Numbered from the stretch's first letter, positions 16,060-31,925 are shown. The stretch: 64,000 bases of DNA from Mycetocola saprophilus (GCF_000718085.1 NZ_JOEC01000002.1:434001-498000), one strand, 5' to 3'. A program made the numbers and translations. Notes: generated by a model not told the origin, from the sequence alone.

Positions 16060-16626
16060 ATGAGCAAAACCAGCGATATGAGCACCCACCCGTCCATCCG
16101 CACGCGCGTGGTACGCGCGCTGCCGATTATGCTGGTCGCCGGATTGGCGCTCGCCGGATGTGTGGTCCAGGCACCGGCAGCCGTCCCCGCGGGATCCGCG
16201 GAAACAAACCCGGCGTCGTCGCAGCGTGCCGGGGCACCGCGGGGCACGACGGTTCCTGCCGGTGAACGTGACGAGCAATCGAGGGTCCGCCACGTAGAGC
16301 TCCGGGTATCCGGAGACGGCGCGGGCGCGTTGATCAGAGACCTCACGGTATTGGAGAGTGAGGACCGTCGGCATCACGATGACGACGAGCGCGACCGCGA
16401 AAACGCCGCCGGCGCCACCGAGCACGCACTCCCCTGGAGCACCGAATTCGACCTCACGCTGGACCCCACTGGCGACTATCAAAAGGTCATCGTCTGGGCC
16501 CAGAACACCCCCGGGAACTTCGGGGAGATTCGCTGCGAGATCTACGTGGATGGTGAGCGCAAATCCCACCACGATGAGGATGGCGACGATTCGGTCAGCT
16601 GCGATAGGAAGCTCGACCTGGACTAA
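16060..16626 (+). CDS. MmpS-like lipoprotein
   Basis: 188 residues with a lipoprotein signal: hydrophobic stretch LPIMLVAGLALAGC with lipobox Cys34. After a Pro/Ala/Ser linker, the C-terminal domain resembles MmpS accessory proteins: LPWSTEFDL, VIVWAQNTPGNFGEIRCEIYVDG and a second Cys near DDSVSCDR, likely disulfide-bonded with the Cys in RCEIYVDG. An acidic/His stretch (HHDDDERDRE) interrupts the domain. The start at 16060 follows TGGAG. MmpS proteins usually partner an MmpL transporter; none is encoded nearby. It lies between the two duplicated cassettes. Confidence 0.75.
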   Translation: MSKTSDMSTHPSIRTRVVRALPIMLVAGLALAGCVVQAPAAVPAGSAETNPASSQRAGAPRGTTVPAGERDEQSRVRHVELRVSGDGAGALIRDLTVLESEDRRHHDDDERDRENAAGATEHALPWSTEFDLTLDPTGDYQKVIVWAQNTPGNFGEIRCEIYVDGERKSHHDEDGDDSVSCDRKLDLD

Positions 16627-16657
16627 CGACGCGACATTTCGGCAGTGTCTGCGAGCG

Positions 16658-17215
16658 TTAGCTCGCGGGCTCGTCGGCGCGGGGATTCTCCGCGCGCTCT
16701 GCCCACCCGGGGGCGAGCGCGCGGATTTTTTGTCCGCGCCACTGCCACAGCGCCCAGAGCACCGGCCAGTACAGCGGGGCCACCGGACCGTGAAACTCGA
16801 CCCGGTCGCGCCAGAGCGTGCGGTCGGGGTCCCCGGGCAGCGGGGAGACGGCCATCCGGTGCCGCCATCCGGTCAGCAGCGCAAGCGGGCCCGAGGTTGC
16901 CCCGCCGGTGTCCACAAAGAGGTGGGTCCGGCCCTCCTCGGCCTGTTCGAAGCCCACTCGGATGACCTGGCGGCCCAGCGGAATGATGCCAAATAGCCGT
17001 GCGCGGCACTCGACCGAACCCGGTTCCCACATCGTGGCCACGGCTTCGAGGTTGTCCAGCTCGATCGCGGTGCCGCCGCTGTCCGGGACGAATCCGCCGA
17101 TCGGTCGCACATCCACCAGCGGCGAATACAGCTCGCGAACGACGGCCACCGAACGCAGGGCTCGCCAGGCGGCGTCGGCCGGGGTGTCCATCGCGAATTT
17201 CAGCTGAACGTACAT
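16658..17215 (-). CDS. SRPBCC superfamily protein
   Basis: 185 residues with START/Bet v1-like features: LKFAMDTPADAAWRALRSVAVVRELYSPLV at the N-terminus, a middle of beta strands (ARLFGIIPLGRQVIRVGF), and LWRDRVEFHGPVAPLYWPVLWALWQWRGQKIRAL near the C-terminus, as in SRPBCC proteins with a final long helix. Probably binds a hydrophobic ligand; unknown substrate. The start at 17215 fits the family; an upstream start at 17263 would add a short hydrophobic stretch and cannot be excluded. Converges with the MmpS-like gene. Confidence 0.7.
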   Translation of the reverse strand: MYVQLKFAMDTPADAAWRALRSVAVVRELYSPLVDVRPIGGFVPDSGGTAIELDNLEAVATMWEPGSVECRARLFGIIPLGRQVIRVGFEQAEEGRTHLFVDTGGATSGPLALLTGWRHRMAVSPLPGDPDRTLWRDRVEFHGPVAPLYWPVLWALWQWRGQKIRALAPGWAERAENPRADEPAS

Positions 17216-17396
17216 CACACCAGTCTGGGTGATGACGCCGAAGAACACCAGCAGTGCGCTCATGCGCCAGAGCCCGGATACACAAGAAAACCATCGGTTG
17301 TCATCATGCTGGGCGTTGAAGCACCAAACTCGGTGCTCGCGACATCAAAGCGTTGTCACATAGTCGCCGTTTTCTCGGTTTAGTGAGCAAATTAGT

Positions 17397-17426
17397 TTGC
17401 TTTTAATGTCAACGAGTGCCTAATCT
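17397..17426 (+). promoter_or_regulatory. Candidate promoter of the second phage-like cassette
   Basis: TTGCTT (17397-17402) and TAATCT (17421-17426) with an 18-bp spacer in an AT-rich stretch, followed by GGACATGA as at the first cassette. The remaining leader to 17533 contains a CCCC-GA-GGGG type hairpin near 17447-17457 and no gene. Confidence 0.5.
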
Positions 17427-17505
17427 AGTGGACATGAGGGATCCTCCCCGACGGGGTAAACCGGATCTCTTGGTCAGGGGGCTCCCATTGTGGTGGCCCC
17501 ATCGC

Positions 17506-17780
17506 AGAAACACACACAGTGAAAGGAGGAGTGATGGCAAGACTTCCGTTTGCGCGGAGTCAGGTGACCCAGGTTTTTGGGCCGCGTGATTTTCCGCAGG
17601 ACCCCTTCCACAAGGGGATCGATTTTGGTTCCGGTGTCAGCGTCGGGCTGGCGGTGCCGGTCGCCTCGGCCGGGATCGTGATTGGTTCGGGCCAGAGTGC
17701 GGCGATCAACTTTTGGAAAGAGGTTGATCATGGTGGTGGCTGGACCACGCGCTATCACATGTTGGGGTCGTCCGCCGGTC
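17506..17780 (+). repeat. Duplicated block, copy B
   Basis: Direct copy of 15348-15620, covering the upstream AGAAACACA, the ribosome binding site and the first 82 codons of the truncated M23 gene. The flanks outside the block are unrelated to those of copy A. Confidence 0.9.
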
Positions 17781-17794
17781 CCGTTCCGCCGTAG
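17534..17794 (+). CDS. Truncated M23 peptidase-like protein, second copy
   Basis: 86 residues, almost identical to residues 1-82 of the protein at 15374 (differences cluster in VPVASAGIVIGSG against VPVAAAGTVIGSG), then stopping after AGPVPP. It keeps HKGID and the GWTTRYHML region but lacks the C-terminal HxH zinc ligand, so it is either a non-catalytic cell-wall-related domain or a pseudogene-like remnant. The same strong AAAGGAGGA site precedes the ATG. The conserved reading frame in both copies argues for function. Confidence 0.65.
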   Translation: MARLPFARSQVTQVFGPRDFPQDPFHKGIDFGSGVSVGLAVPVASAGIVIGSGQSAAINFWKEVDHGGGWTTRYHMLGSSAGPVPP

Positions 17795-17859
17795 ATCCGC
17801 TGACAAACATCAACAACATCCCAAGTCCCGGGGTACCGTCCCCGGAGGAAGAGATTTCC

Positions 17860-18030
17860 ATGATTCGCATTCAGTCCCCGGGTCGCGGCTCCGCGCTCAT
17901 CGGCCCCGGTTTTTTCCGTCCCCTGCGTAACGCCGAGGAGATCGAGCAGTCGACCCCGGTGATTCTGCGCCACGTCAACGGCAACGACCGTCAGTTCGAT
18001 ATCTGGCGTGCTCTCGCGGTGGGCGGATAA
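17860..18030 (+). CDS. 56-residue phage-like small protein
   Basis: Begins MIRIQSPGRGSALIGPG and ends WRALAVGG, with a central RPLRNAEEIEQSTPVI. A GGAGG site at 17844-17848 precedes the ATG at slightly long spacing. It takes the place held by the MPKILKV module in the first cassette, so each duplicated M23 fragment is followed by a different short module. Likely derived from a phage structural or tail-associated small protein, but I cannot name it. Terminator at 18042. Confidence 0.55.
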   Translation: MIRIQSPGRGSALIGPGFFRPLRNAEEIEQSTPVILRHVNGNDRQFDIWRALAVGG

Positions 18031-18041
18031 CGGATCGGCAG

Positions 18042-18075
18042 CCCGGTCGTCCGAGTTCCCGGGCGATCGGGTTTT
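18042..18075 (+). terminator. Probable terminator of the second phage-like cassette
   Basis: CCCGGTCG and CGATCGGG arms (one G-U pair) followed directly by TTTT. Confidence 0.65.
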
Positions 18076-18135
18076 CCCGCGCCGGGTGTGATGGCGCGCC
18101 GCTCAAGCATCGGTTGTATGCGGTAAAAAGAACCT

Positions 18136-18729
18136 ATGGCGATCCGTTATTGGCTCGGGGTAGTGTCCGGGCAGCAGGCCGCGTGGTGTCGGCACCACGG
18201 GGTGTTTGCGGTGTCGCCGGGTCTGCGCCGCGAGCTCGCCGACCTGGGCGAGGCCGATGGAATCGTACTCTACAGCCCACGCACCCGTCCCACCGATGAG
18301 GATCCGCTGCGCGCGTTTACCGCGATCGGTCGTCTCACGGCCGCGGAGGTGCGCCGCGTGGATATCCCCACCCCGCCGGGTGAGCGCCTGCGGCCCTGGC
18401 AGCGGGCGGTGCGCTGGGAGGCCGACGCCGATGTGATTCCGCTGCGCCTGCTGCGGGATGTCCTGGATCTCTCGGCCGGCTGGGACTGGGCCAAACCCCT
18501 GCGCCGCGGACTGATCGAAATCTCCGCCCACGATTTCCGGATCCTGCGGGAGGAGATGGGGCCGCCGCTACCCGAGGAGCGTCCGCGGGGCATTGCCGCC
18601 TCGGGTCCGGGTGCCGACCCCACCATCGCGCCCGGTGCCGGGCTGCTGCGCTGGCGGGAGGAGCAGCCGGCGGAGACGCCCGGCGGTGCGCTTCCGCTCT
18701 GGGTGGCCGACCCCGAGGAAACAGTATGA
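18136..18729 (+). CDS. EVE domain-containing protein
   Basis: 197 residues. The first 145 match the EVE domain (PUA-like, binds modified bases): RYWLGVVSGQQAAWC, GDGIVLYSPRTRPTDEDPLRAFTAIGRL with aspartate/isoleucine variation, and a C-terminal SAHDFRILREEMG. EVE proteins recognise modified cytosines in DNA or RNA and often accompany restriction or RNA-modification functions; none is adjacent here. The last 50 residues are a Pro/Gly-rich extension. The stop precedes the next gene by about 55 bases. Confidence 0.85.
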   Translation: MAIRYWLGVVSGQQAAWCRHHGVFAVSPGLRRELADLGEADGIVLYSPRTRPTDEDPLRAFTAIGRLTAAEVRRVDIPTPPGERLRPWQRAVRWEADADVIPLRLLRDVLDLSAGWDWAKPLRRGLIEISAHDFRILREEMGPPLPEERPRGIAASGPGADPTIAPGAGLLRWREEQPAETPGGALPLWVADPEETV

Positions 18730-18784
18730 CGGGAATCATGACACCCGACATGAATGCGGGGTCCCGGCGGATTACACTGGCACC

Positions 18785-19357
18785 GTGACCGATTCCAGCC
18801 TCCCCGAAACCTTCGCCCCCGCCCAGGCCCGCTACCAGGTGCGCTTCGACTTCGGATCGGCCGGGCTGCGTCGCCTCGCCGACGCCGACATCATCGTCTG
18901 GGTGGATGCCCTGCCCGAGGCGGGCTCGCTGCCGAGCCTGGATGAGGTCGCGCCGACCAGCGCGATCATCCTCGGTGCCCTCACCACCCGCTCGGCCGTG
19001 GCCGACTGGATCCTGCGCCGCCAGGTGGACCTCGGCACGCGGGTCAGCATCGCCCTGGTCGCCGCCGGCTTCGAGGATGGATTCGCGAGCCACGATCTGC
19101 TGGCTGCCGGTGCGATCATCGAGGCCCTCGCCGATCGCGGGATCGATTTCACCTCCCCCGAGGCCGCCGTGGCCGGTGCCGCCTATGCGGGCCTGCGTCA
19201 GGCCAGCGGACACCTGTTCACGGCCTCGGTAGTGGGCCAGAATGTGCGCCGCAAGCTGAGCCTGGAACCGGTCAAGGCGGCCGCCCAGATCGACAGCCAG
19301 ACCGAGGTTGTGGTGCTGCGCGAGTCGCCGGTTCCGGTCGCGGCACACGCCGAGTAA
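18785..19357 (+). CDS. 2-phosphosulfolactate phosphatase (ComB) family protein
   Basis: 190 residues from a GTG start. It resembles the ComB fold: VRFDFGSAGLRRLADADIIVWVDAL, AIILGALTTRSAVADWIL, VALVAAGFEDGFASHDLLAAGAIIEALADRG-like segments (IALVAAGFE seen), and a C-terminal LFTASVVGQNVRRK. In archaea ComB acts in coenzyme M synthesis; in actinobacteria without that pathway the substrate is unknown. Several residues of the acidic active site appear to be kept. Monocistronic or co-transcribed with the EVE gene upstream. Confidence 0.75.
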   Translation: MTDSSLPETFAPAQARYQVRFDFGSAGLRRLADADIIVWVDALPEAGSLPSLDEVAPTSAIILGALTTRSAVADWILRRQVDLGTRVSIALVAAGFEDGFASHDLLAAGAIIEALADRGIDFTSPEAAVAGAAYAGLRQASGHLFTASVVGQNVRRKLSLEPVKAAAQIDSQTEVVVLRESPVPVAAHAE

Positions 19358-19480
19358 CGCCGCACAGGGGTGCCGGTACGGGCTCGTCCGTGCGGGGCCC
19401 CTGCCTCGATTCGGCCCGTTCGTCTGTGGGCCCCGTCTTCCGGTATCCGGAGACGGCCGTCGAGTGCGCGGTCTCCCGCG

Positions 19481-20176
19481 CTACAGCGTGGGCAGGCGGT
19501 TCCCGGCCAGGGCCAGCTGCGTGCGCTCGGCGAGGCGTGCGCGATGACGACGCACCTTATCTCGGTTGCCACAGCGCTGCATTGAGCACCAGCGACGGGT
19601 TCCCGCGCGGGAGGAATCGAAGTAGATCAGGTCGCAGTCGTCGGCCGCGCAGTGGCGCAGGCGTCCGGCCAGGCGGCCCGAGAACAGGGCCACGGCATCG
19701 CGGGCGATGCTCGCCAGCACCTGGGCCGCGCGCGGTTCGGTGCGGCCGGCCTGACGGGCCCCGCCGGCCAGGCGTGCCGGGACATCCGGGGTGGCCGCAT
19801 ACAGGTTCAGCATGTCGATGTCGGTGCCCGCGGGCGGGTACTCATCGGCCAGGGCGCGGGCGATCCGCGCGATGGTGGATCGCAGGGCTTGGGCATCCTG
19901 CAGATCGCGGTCGGTCGCGGGGGAGCAGGGGATGCGCACGGTCAGCCAGGTCCCCAGCGCGATCGGGTCGCCCAGCAGCTCCACGGCCTCGTCGAGGTGG
20001 CCGTCGGCCGCGCCCCAGGCACCGGTGTAGCAGAAGTCAAGCGCGGTGCTGCCGCTGTCAAACAGCCAGGTCACGCCCTCTCGGGAGCGGAACTCTTGGC
20101 CCGTCGCAACGGTTTCACCATTCTGATCAATCACGAACCCAAGGGTATTGAATTCGGGGCCCGAACGTGAAATCAC
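19481..20176 (-). CDS. CGNR zinc finger domain protein (ABATE-type regulator)
   Basis: 231 residues. The N-terminal part matches the ABATE stress-response domain (DFCYTGAWG, then RIARALADEYPP). The C-terminal CGNR zinc finger shows CAADDCDLIYFDSS, then RRWCSMQRCGNRDKVRRHRAR. Such proteins are probable DNA-binding regulators in actinobacteria. The GTG start at 20176 is provisional; a GTG further inside (before IDQNGE) is possible. Convergent with the ComB-like gene, with several imperfect GC-rich hairpins but no T-run terminator between them. Confidence 0.85.
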   Translation of the reverse strand: MISRSGPEFNTLGFVIDQNGETVATGQEFRSREGVTWLFDSGSTALDFCYTGAWGAADGHLDEAVELLGDPIALGTWLTVRIPCSPATDRDLQDAQALRSTIARIARALADEYPPAGTDIDMLNLYAATPDVPARLAGGARQAGRTEPRAAQVLASIARDAVALFSGRLAGRLRHCAADDCDLIYFDSSRAGTRRWCSMQRCGNRDKVRRHRARLAERTQLALAGNRLPTL

Positions 20177-20192
20177 GTGCGTGATGCGCGCG

Positions 20193-20726
20193 CTAGCTGG
20201 CGCGCGCCAGGATCTTCTGCAGCGTCCCGATATTGCGGGTGGTGATATTCAGACCGCGGGTTCCGGCCCGAGCCGTCGCCTTGGCAAACGGGGTGGTGGT
20301 GCTGGAACCGCGCGGGACCGACCACCAGAGCACATGGCCCTCGGGGTCGCGCGCTACCCGGTCTTCGCCCTCCGCGTCCCAGGCTGTCAGTGCGGCCCAG
20401 GTTTCGGTGTGGTCGGGGGAGGGAGCGGCAAACACCACGTAGCGGTGACGCTCGGGATCCTCGGCAAACGGTACCCGGGTCAGCAGTGATGCCAGGCCGG
20501 ATATCTCAACCACGATGACCCGGGCCGAGTAACCGAAGTGCTCGGAGAGTGCGCGTTCGATGGTGGCGGGCTCGATCGCCCCGGAAAAGCACACGTTGCC
20601 CGTGGCCAGAACCGTGCTCACCGATCTCAGCCCCAGGTCGGTGAAGACCGCGGCCAGCTCGGCCGAGGTGATCCGCACCCCGCCGACGTTAATCCCGCGC
20701 AGCAGCGCTACGCGTTTGGCGCTCAT
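20193..20726 (-). CDS. DUF1697 family protein
   Basis: 177 residues with the family signature RVALLRGINVGGVRITSAELAAVFTDLG at the start, VLATGNVCFSG, and a C-terminal FAKATARAGTRGLNITTRNIGTLQKI. Members are common and small, with no proven function. The stop is 16 bases past the preceding CGNR start on the same strand, and the gene follows the SprT-like gene by 49 bp, so the three may be co-transcribed. Confidence 0.88.
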   Translation of the reverse strand: MSAKRVALLRGINVGGVRITSAELAAVFTDLGLRSVSTVLATGNVCFSGAIEPATIERALSEHFGYSARVIVVEISGLASLLTRVPFAEDPERHRYVVFAAPSPDHTETWAALTAWDAEGEDRVARDPEGHVLWWSVPRGSSTTTPFAKATARAGTRGLNITTRNIGTLQKILARAS

Positions 20727-20775
20727 CGCGCGTGATCCACCGTGAGAGCGGGGAACGCGGTCGGCAGGCGGGTGC

Positions 20776-21267
20776 TCATCGGCTCACCATCGCCGCGGCG
20801 CGGGTGGCCGCGGTGATCTCCCGGCGAATCCAACGCAGCTCATACTGCGGATCAAAGCTCGCCGAGCACTCGGCGCAGGAGCTGCGACGCACGGGCTTGC
20901 GGTAGCGAAAGATCGTATGACCCTGGGGACACGTGCCCACCCAGGGTGCCAGCTCATCGGCAGTCTCGCCGTGGTGCAGGCGGGAACCCTCATAGCCCAG
21001 TCCCTCGGCCACGCGCCGCCACTTGGGGCCGTGGGCGGCCCGGGACCCGGCGAGGGCGTGGGCAACCTCGTGCAGCAGGATCTGATGGATCTCGTCGTCC
21101 TCATAGCGGGCGGCGAGATAGCGGGAGACGGAGATCTCCTTGGCGGTGTAATTGCACAGCCCGGCTCGCCGCTTAGCGTTGTCGAAGCGGAAACTCCATC
21201 CCTGGTTGGGGAGGTGCAGCGTGATGAGTGCCTGCGCCCAGATTCGGACGCGCTCAAGATCGGCCAT
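20776..21267 (-). CDS. SprT-like zinc metallopeptidase domain protein
   Basis: 163 residues. HEVAH (HExxH zinc motif) is followed by a distant His in AAHGPKWRRVAEGLG, as in SprT/Spartan-type proteases. A C-terminal zinc ribbon is suggested by CPQGH and CAECSASF. Relatives process DNA-protein crosslinks or act in stress responses; the role here is not shown. The start at 21267 begins the conserved domain; a longer in-frame version into the upstream gene is rejected. Confidence 0.85.
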   Translation of the reverse strand: MADLERVRIWAQALITLHLPNQGWSFRFDNAKRRAGLCNYTAKEISVSRYLAARYEDDEIHQILLHEVAHALAGSRAAHGPKWRRVAEGLGYEGSRLHHGETADELAPWVGTCPQGHTIFRYRKPVRRSSCAECSASFDPQYELRWIRREITAATRAAAMVSR

Positions 21268-21334
21268 GAGACTACGGTAACCCCTCCCGGTGACTTTGGC
21301 GCCCGGAATGGGGAAACTGGGTCCCGAAGTGGGG

Positions 21335-22210
21335 TTAGCTTCCCTGCCTATTGAAGGTGAATACACCGCGGTCGGGCAGCGGGGAACCCACGGCATCGGC
21401 GTCGGTGGCGGGCCGGGCACCGCCGATGAAGTCGCGTAGCTCGGAGCCCTGCACGGCCTTGGCGGGGTGCGGACCACCGGCAAGCAGGCGCGGAATGAAG
21501 TCCATCGGGAGCGGCGCGAACGAGCCGATCAGGACCACGTTGCCAAACCGGCGTCCCTTGAGGATCTGGGTTTCGGCCAGCGCGGCCACGTTTTCGGTGA
21601 CCGCACCGAGGGTGGCGGCCTGACCGCGCGCAAACGCGAGTCCCGGGCCGTCGGCCACATTGACCGCGATGATCCCGGTGGGGGAGAGGAATTTGGCGAC
21701 CTCACGGTAGAACTCGACGCTGGTCACATGGGCGGGGGTCTGACCGCCGGAGAAGATGTCGACCACGATCAGATCGCAGGCCCCGTGCATCCCCGCGGGC
21801 AGCTTGCCCAGGGTTTCGCGGGCATCGCCGTAGCGGACCCGAATGGCCGCACGCTTGGGCCAGGGGAGGTGCTCGCGCACCAGGTCGATCAGCTCGCGCT
21901 CGAGCTCCAGTACCTGCTGGCGGCTGCCGGGTCGGGTGGCCTCCACGTAGCGGGGCAGGGTCAGCGCGCCGGCACCCAGGTGCAGGGCGGTGATCGGCTT
22001 ACCGGGGGTGTCCAGCAGGTCGATGACGTGACCGATGCGCTGCACGTATTCGAAGAACAGGTTGTCCGGGCGGTCCAGATCCACATGCGATTGCGGGGTG
22101 CCGTCCACCACCAACTGGAACGTGCCGGGCATGAAATGGTCGGGCTCGATCACCGCGTGATAGCCGCTAATGCCGAGTTGGACGCCGGGGTTTTCCTGCT
22201 GTTGAGCCAC
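21335..22210 (-). CDS. Spermidine synthase-like methyltransferase-fold protein
   Basis: 291 residues with the spermidine synthase fold: ALHLGAGALTLPRYVEATRPGSRQ (nucleotide-binding loop), VLELERELIDLVREHL, IRVRYGDARETL and DLIVVDIFSGGQTPAHV (DxF/S variant of the catalytic Asp region). Many actinobacterial proteins of this type lack polyamine specificity, so function is uncertain. GTG start. Divergent from the rpoB region. Confidence 0.85.
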   Translation of the reverse strand: MAQQQENPGVQLGISGYHAVIEPDHFMPGTFQLVVDGTPQSHVDLDRPDNLFFEYVQRIGHVIDLLDTPGKPITALHLGAGALTLPRYVEATRPGSRQQVLELERELIDLVREHLPWPKRAAIRVRYGDARETLGKLPAGMHGACDLIVVDIFSGGQTPAHVTSVEFYREVAKFLSPTGIIAVNVADGPGLAFARGQAATLGAVTENVAALAETQILKGRRFGNVVLIGSFAPLPMDFIPRLLAGGPHPAKAVQGSELRDFIGGARPATDADAVGSPLPDRGVFTFNRQGS

Positions 22211-22487
22211 AGATAGAGCGTAGCTTACGGCCGTGGCAGTGGATCACTCGCGCGCTTATACCGGACCGCTTCAAACTTTTCAACTCGCGTACTGGACTTT
22301 GCGCGAATTGTCGCATATGCTTGACCTTTGCGCTCCCAGACGTTTCACCACGCCTTCATATTGCGGTCGGCCTCGGTGCTTCACTACCCAGATAACGGGG
22401 TTATGAAGTGTCCGCACTGTTCGTCCGGCGAGTACTCCACCTTACTCACGGTAACTAGGCCCGACGGGGCCCACGGAGGTAATTTCC
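22211..22487 (+). promoter_or_regulatory. rpoB upstream region
   Basis: 277 bases upstream of rpoB with an AT-richer centre (22240-22330), where the rpoBC promoter must lie. I see no -35/-10 pair good enough to name. The rplJ-rplL genes that precede rpoB in many bacteria are absent. The ribosome binding site GGAGGT (22475-22480) sits seven bases before a TTG start. Confidence 0.4.
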
Positions 22488-25979
<3,492 letters not shown>

Positions 25980-26025
25980 CCAGGCCCACGCAGAGATTTT
26001 CCAGAGAATTTCCTGAGGAGAGAAA

Positions 26026-29904
<3,879 letters not shown>

Positions 29905-29915
29905 GAGATAACTCC

Positions 29916-29956
29916 TAAAAAGCCCGCTCGTCTCTTCGGAGGCGGGCGGGCTTTTT
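29916..29956 (+). terminator. rpoBC terminator
   Basis: AAAAAGCCCGC pairs with a GCGGGCTTTTT-type arm through an imperfect 13-14-bp stem with a G-U pair and a loop of about 10 bases, ending in a T run. Confidence 0.93.
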
Positions 29957-30207
29957 GTGGTTTATCGGCCAATTATCGCGACTGGATAACGAATTGGTTG
30001 TGGGCTAAAAATTAGCCCGGCGGTGTCGGATGCGGGCCATAAACTGTGAATAAATCAACACGCGGGGAACGTGGTTGATCGGGGTGCGGCCGGCGCGGGG
30101 GTTTTGACCGGGGTGTACCACGATCGCTTGACATGCGTGCCTCTCGGTGCAGCACGGGTCACAAGATCCATTACTTGGCGCGCATTGGCGCGAGAAAAGG
30201 ACGCAGT

Positions 30208-30951
30208 ATGAGCACACCCGAAGGCTCCAAAGTTCCGGAACAGGCTCCGGCGGTGGCTTCCCCAATTACGGCAAAGAAATCGCGAACCGGCCTGTGGATC
30301 GGAATCGGAATCGCCGTATTGGTGGTGATTGCGATTGTCATTGCCGCGGTTTCGGGTGCATTTGGCGGTGCCAACACGGCGACGTCGGCAAGCCCGACGG
30401 CCGAGGTTTCGGCATCGGCTTCCTCCTCGGCTAGCCCCACGGGCTCCGCCTCCCCCTCCGTCACGCCAACCGAGCCGGTTCGGGTGGCAGTTCCTGCCGA
30501 CTGTACCGCCGCATTTTCCTCCGAGCTGCAGCAAAAGTTTGCCGCCTCCGGAGAAGGAATCCCCTTGAACGACCCCGACACCGCGGGTGGCGGGACCGAA
30601 GACGCCGAGCTGGCTACGCTCCTCGATCGGCTTCGTCCAAACCTCGAATGCCGCTGGGGAACCCCCGGGGATTCGGGCGCCTCCACCTCCTTCGCAGCGG
30701 TGAATGAGACGCAGGCGGGCATCGTCAATGCGAATATGAAGGCACGAGGTGCCGAGTGCACCGAGGCTCAGGGGGGCACCCTCTGCATCATTCCGTTGGC
30801 GACCGACGAGGAGAATCCGTGGGGCGGGGAAGGTGCGGGAATACGCGAAAGTTCCTTTATTCGCGAGGGGCTTTGGATCAGTGCCAAACAGATCAACTTC
30901 ATGGGCAACGAGTACCTGCAGGATTCAATTTCCACAGTATTTGGCTCCTAG
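30208..30951 (+). CDS. Membrane-anchored four-cysteine protein, paralogue 1 of 4
   Basis: 247 residues. A short cytoplasmic N-terminus, one membrane helix (about 28-50) and a Ser/Thr/Pro/Ala-rich linker (about 55-92) lead into a globular extracytoplasmic domain. Its conserved marks are PADC (Cys99), LxCRWG, RGAECTEAQGGTLC and a final REGLWIS, giving four cysteines that could form two disulfides. The product is type II-like (N-in). RBS AAAAGG precedes the ATG at 30208; an upstream in-frame extension lacks support. Function unknown. Confidence 0.8.
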   Translation: MSTPEGSKVPEQAPAVASPITAKKSRTGLWIGIGIAVLVVIAIVIAAVSGAFGGANTATSASPTAEVSASASSSASPTGSASPSVTPTEPVRVAVPADCTAAFSSELQQKFAASGEGIPLNDPDTAGGGTEDAELATLLDRLRPNLECRWGTPGDSGASTSFAAVNETQAGIVNANMKARGAECTEAQGGTLCIIPLATDEENPWGGEGAGIRESSFIREGLWISAKQINFMGNEYLQDSISTVFGS

Positions 30952-30996
30952 CCACCCCCTGCCGGGCACGCGTTATTAACGACGAGAGGAATCTTC

Positions 30997-31722
30997 ATGA
31001 CCACCCCACACGACCCCACCCGCCCGGGAGAGTCTTCGGATCAGCCAGCAACCCATTCGAAGAGGACGCGACGCACCGGACTCTGGGTCGGAATCGGCGT
31101 AGCGGCACTCGTAGTGATTGCACTGGTGATCGCCGCTGCTGTCGGTGTGTTCTCCGGCGGAAAGCCCGAGGCTTCGGCAACGCCCACCGCGACGGTGGAA
31201 AACAGCGCCCCCGCCTCGAGCGAGCCGGCCACACCTTCGGCGGAGCCCAGCCCCAGCGCGAGCGTCCCCGCCGGTGCCAAGATCCCGGCGGACTGTCGTG
31301 CAGCTTTCACTCCGGCTTTCCTGACCGAGTATGAGGGGCGTAACCCGCTGAACGACGCCACCAACACCTTGACCGGATCAGAGGATACCGCCGTGGTTTC
31401 GCTGTTGGCCTCGGTATCCACACACCAGCTGCGTTGCAGCCTGGGTGGGGCCGGAGAGAGCGGTGCCGTGTCGTTCATCTCGCAGGTAAACGCCGAGCAG
31501 CAAACAGCCGTCATCACGCGCACCACCGCACGAGGGGGAGCCTGCGAGGAGTACCGCGGCGGAAACCTTTGCGAAATCGTCACGTTGGAGGACGAGGGTA
31601 TCGACCGTAAGTGGGAGCAGAGCTACCTGCGCGACGGCCTGTGGATTCAGGTGGAGAGTGTCCAGTTCCTCAATAAGCGTGAGCTGCTGGATAACCAGAT
31701 TGATGTGATTTTCGGCTCCTAA
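30997..31722 (+). CDS. Membrane-anchored four-cysteine protein, paralogue 2 of 4
   Basis: 241 residues with the same layout as its upstream neighbour: membrane helix at about 28-50, Pro/Ser/Thr-rich linker, then PADC, LRCSLG, RGGACEEYRGGNLC and RDGLWIQVESV. It lies 45 bp downstream of paralogue 1 with an AGAGGA site, so the two are probably one transcript. A hairpin follows at 31735. Function unknown; possibly a ligand-binding or envelope-associated domain. Confidence 0.8.
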   Translation: MTTPHDPTRPGESSDQPATHSKRTRRTGLWVGIGVAALVVIALVIAAAVGVFSGGKPEASATPTATVENSAPASSEPATPSAEPSPSASVPAGAKIPADCRAAFTPAFLTEYEGRNPLNDATNTLTGSEDTAVVSLLASVSTHQLRCSLGGAGESGAVSFISQVNAEQQTAVITRTTARGGACEEYRGGNLCEIVTLEDEGIDRKWEQSYLRDGLWIQVESVQFLNKRELLDNQIDVIFGS

Positions 31723-31734
31723 CCACAATTCCCC

Positions 31735-31771
31735 AATTCCCCGCCCGGCTCACAGAACCGGGTGGGGAATT
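31735..31771 (+). terminator. Terminator-like hairpin after paralogue 2
   Basis: AATTCCCC-g-CCCGG and CCGGG-t-GGGGAATT arms form a 13-bp stem with a 9-base loop. No T run follows, so it may act as a weak terminator or transcript-stabilising stem. Confidence 0.6.
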
Positions 31772-31925
31772 GTGCTGTGTGACCAGGAACCTTCGGCCGC
31801 TATGGATCGCAACTCTGTAACAAAGTGGTGATTCACAGCCTAAAACGCCGGTTCCCTCCGGAGTGCGCGTTTATTCTTGGACTGGTGCATTTTTGCCATC
31901 AAACCACGCCACGGGAGGAACAGAG

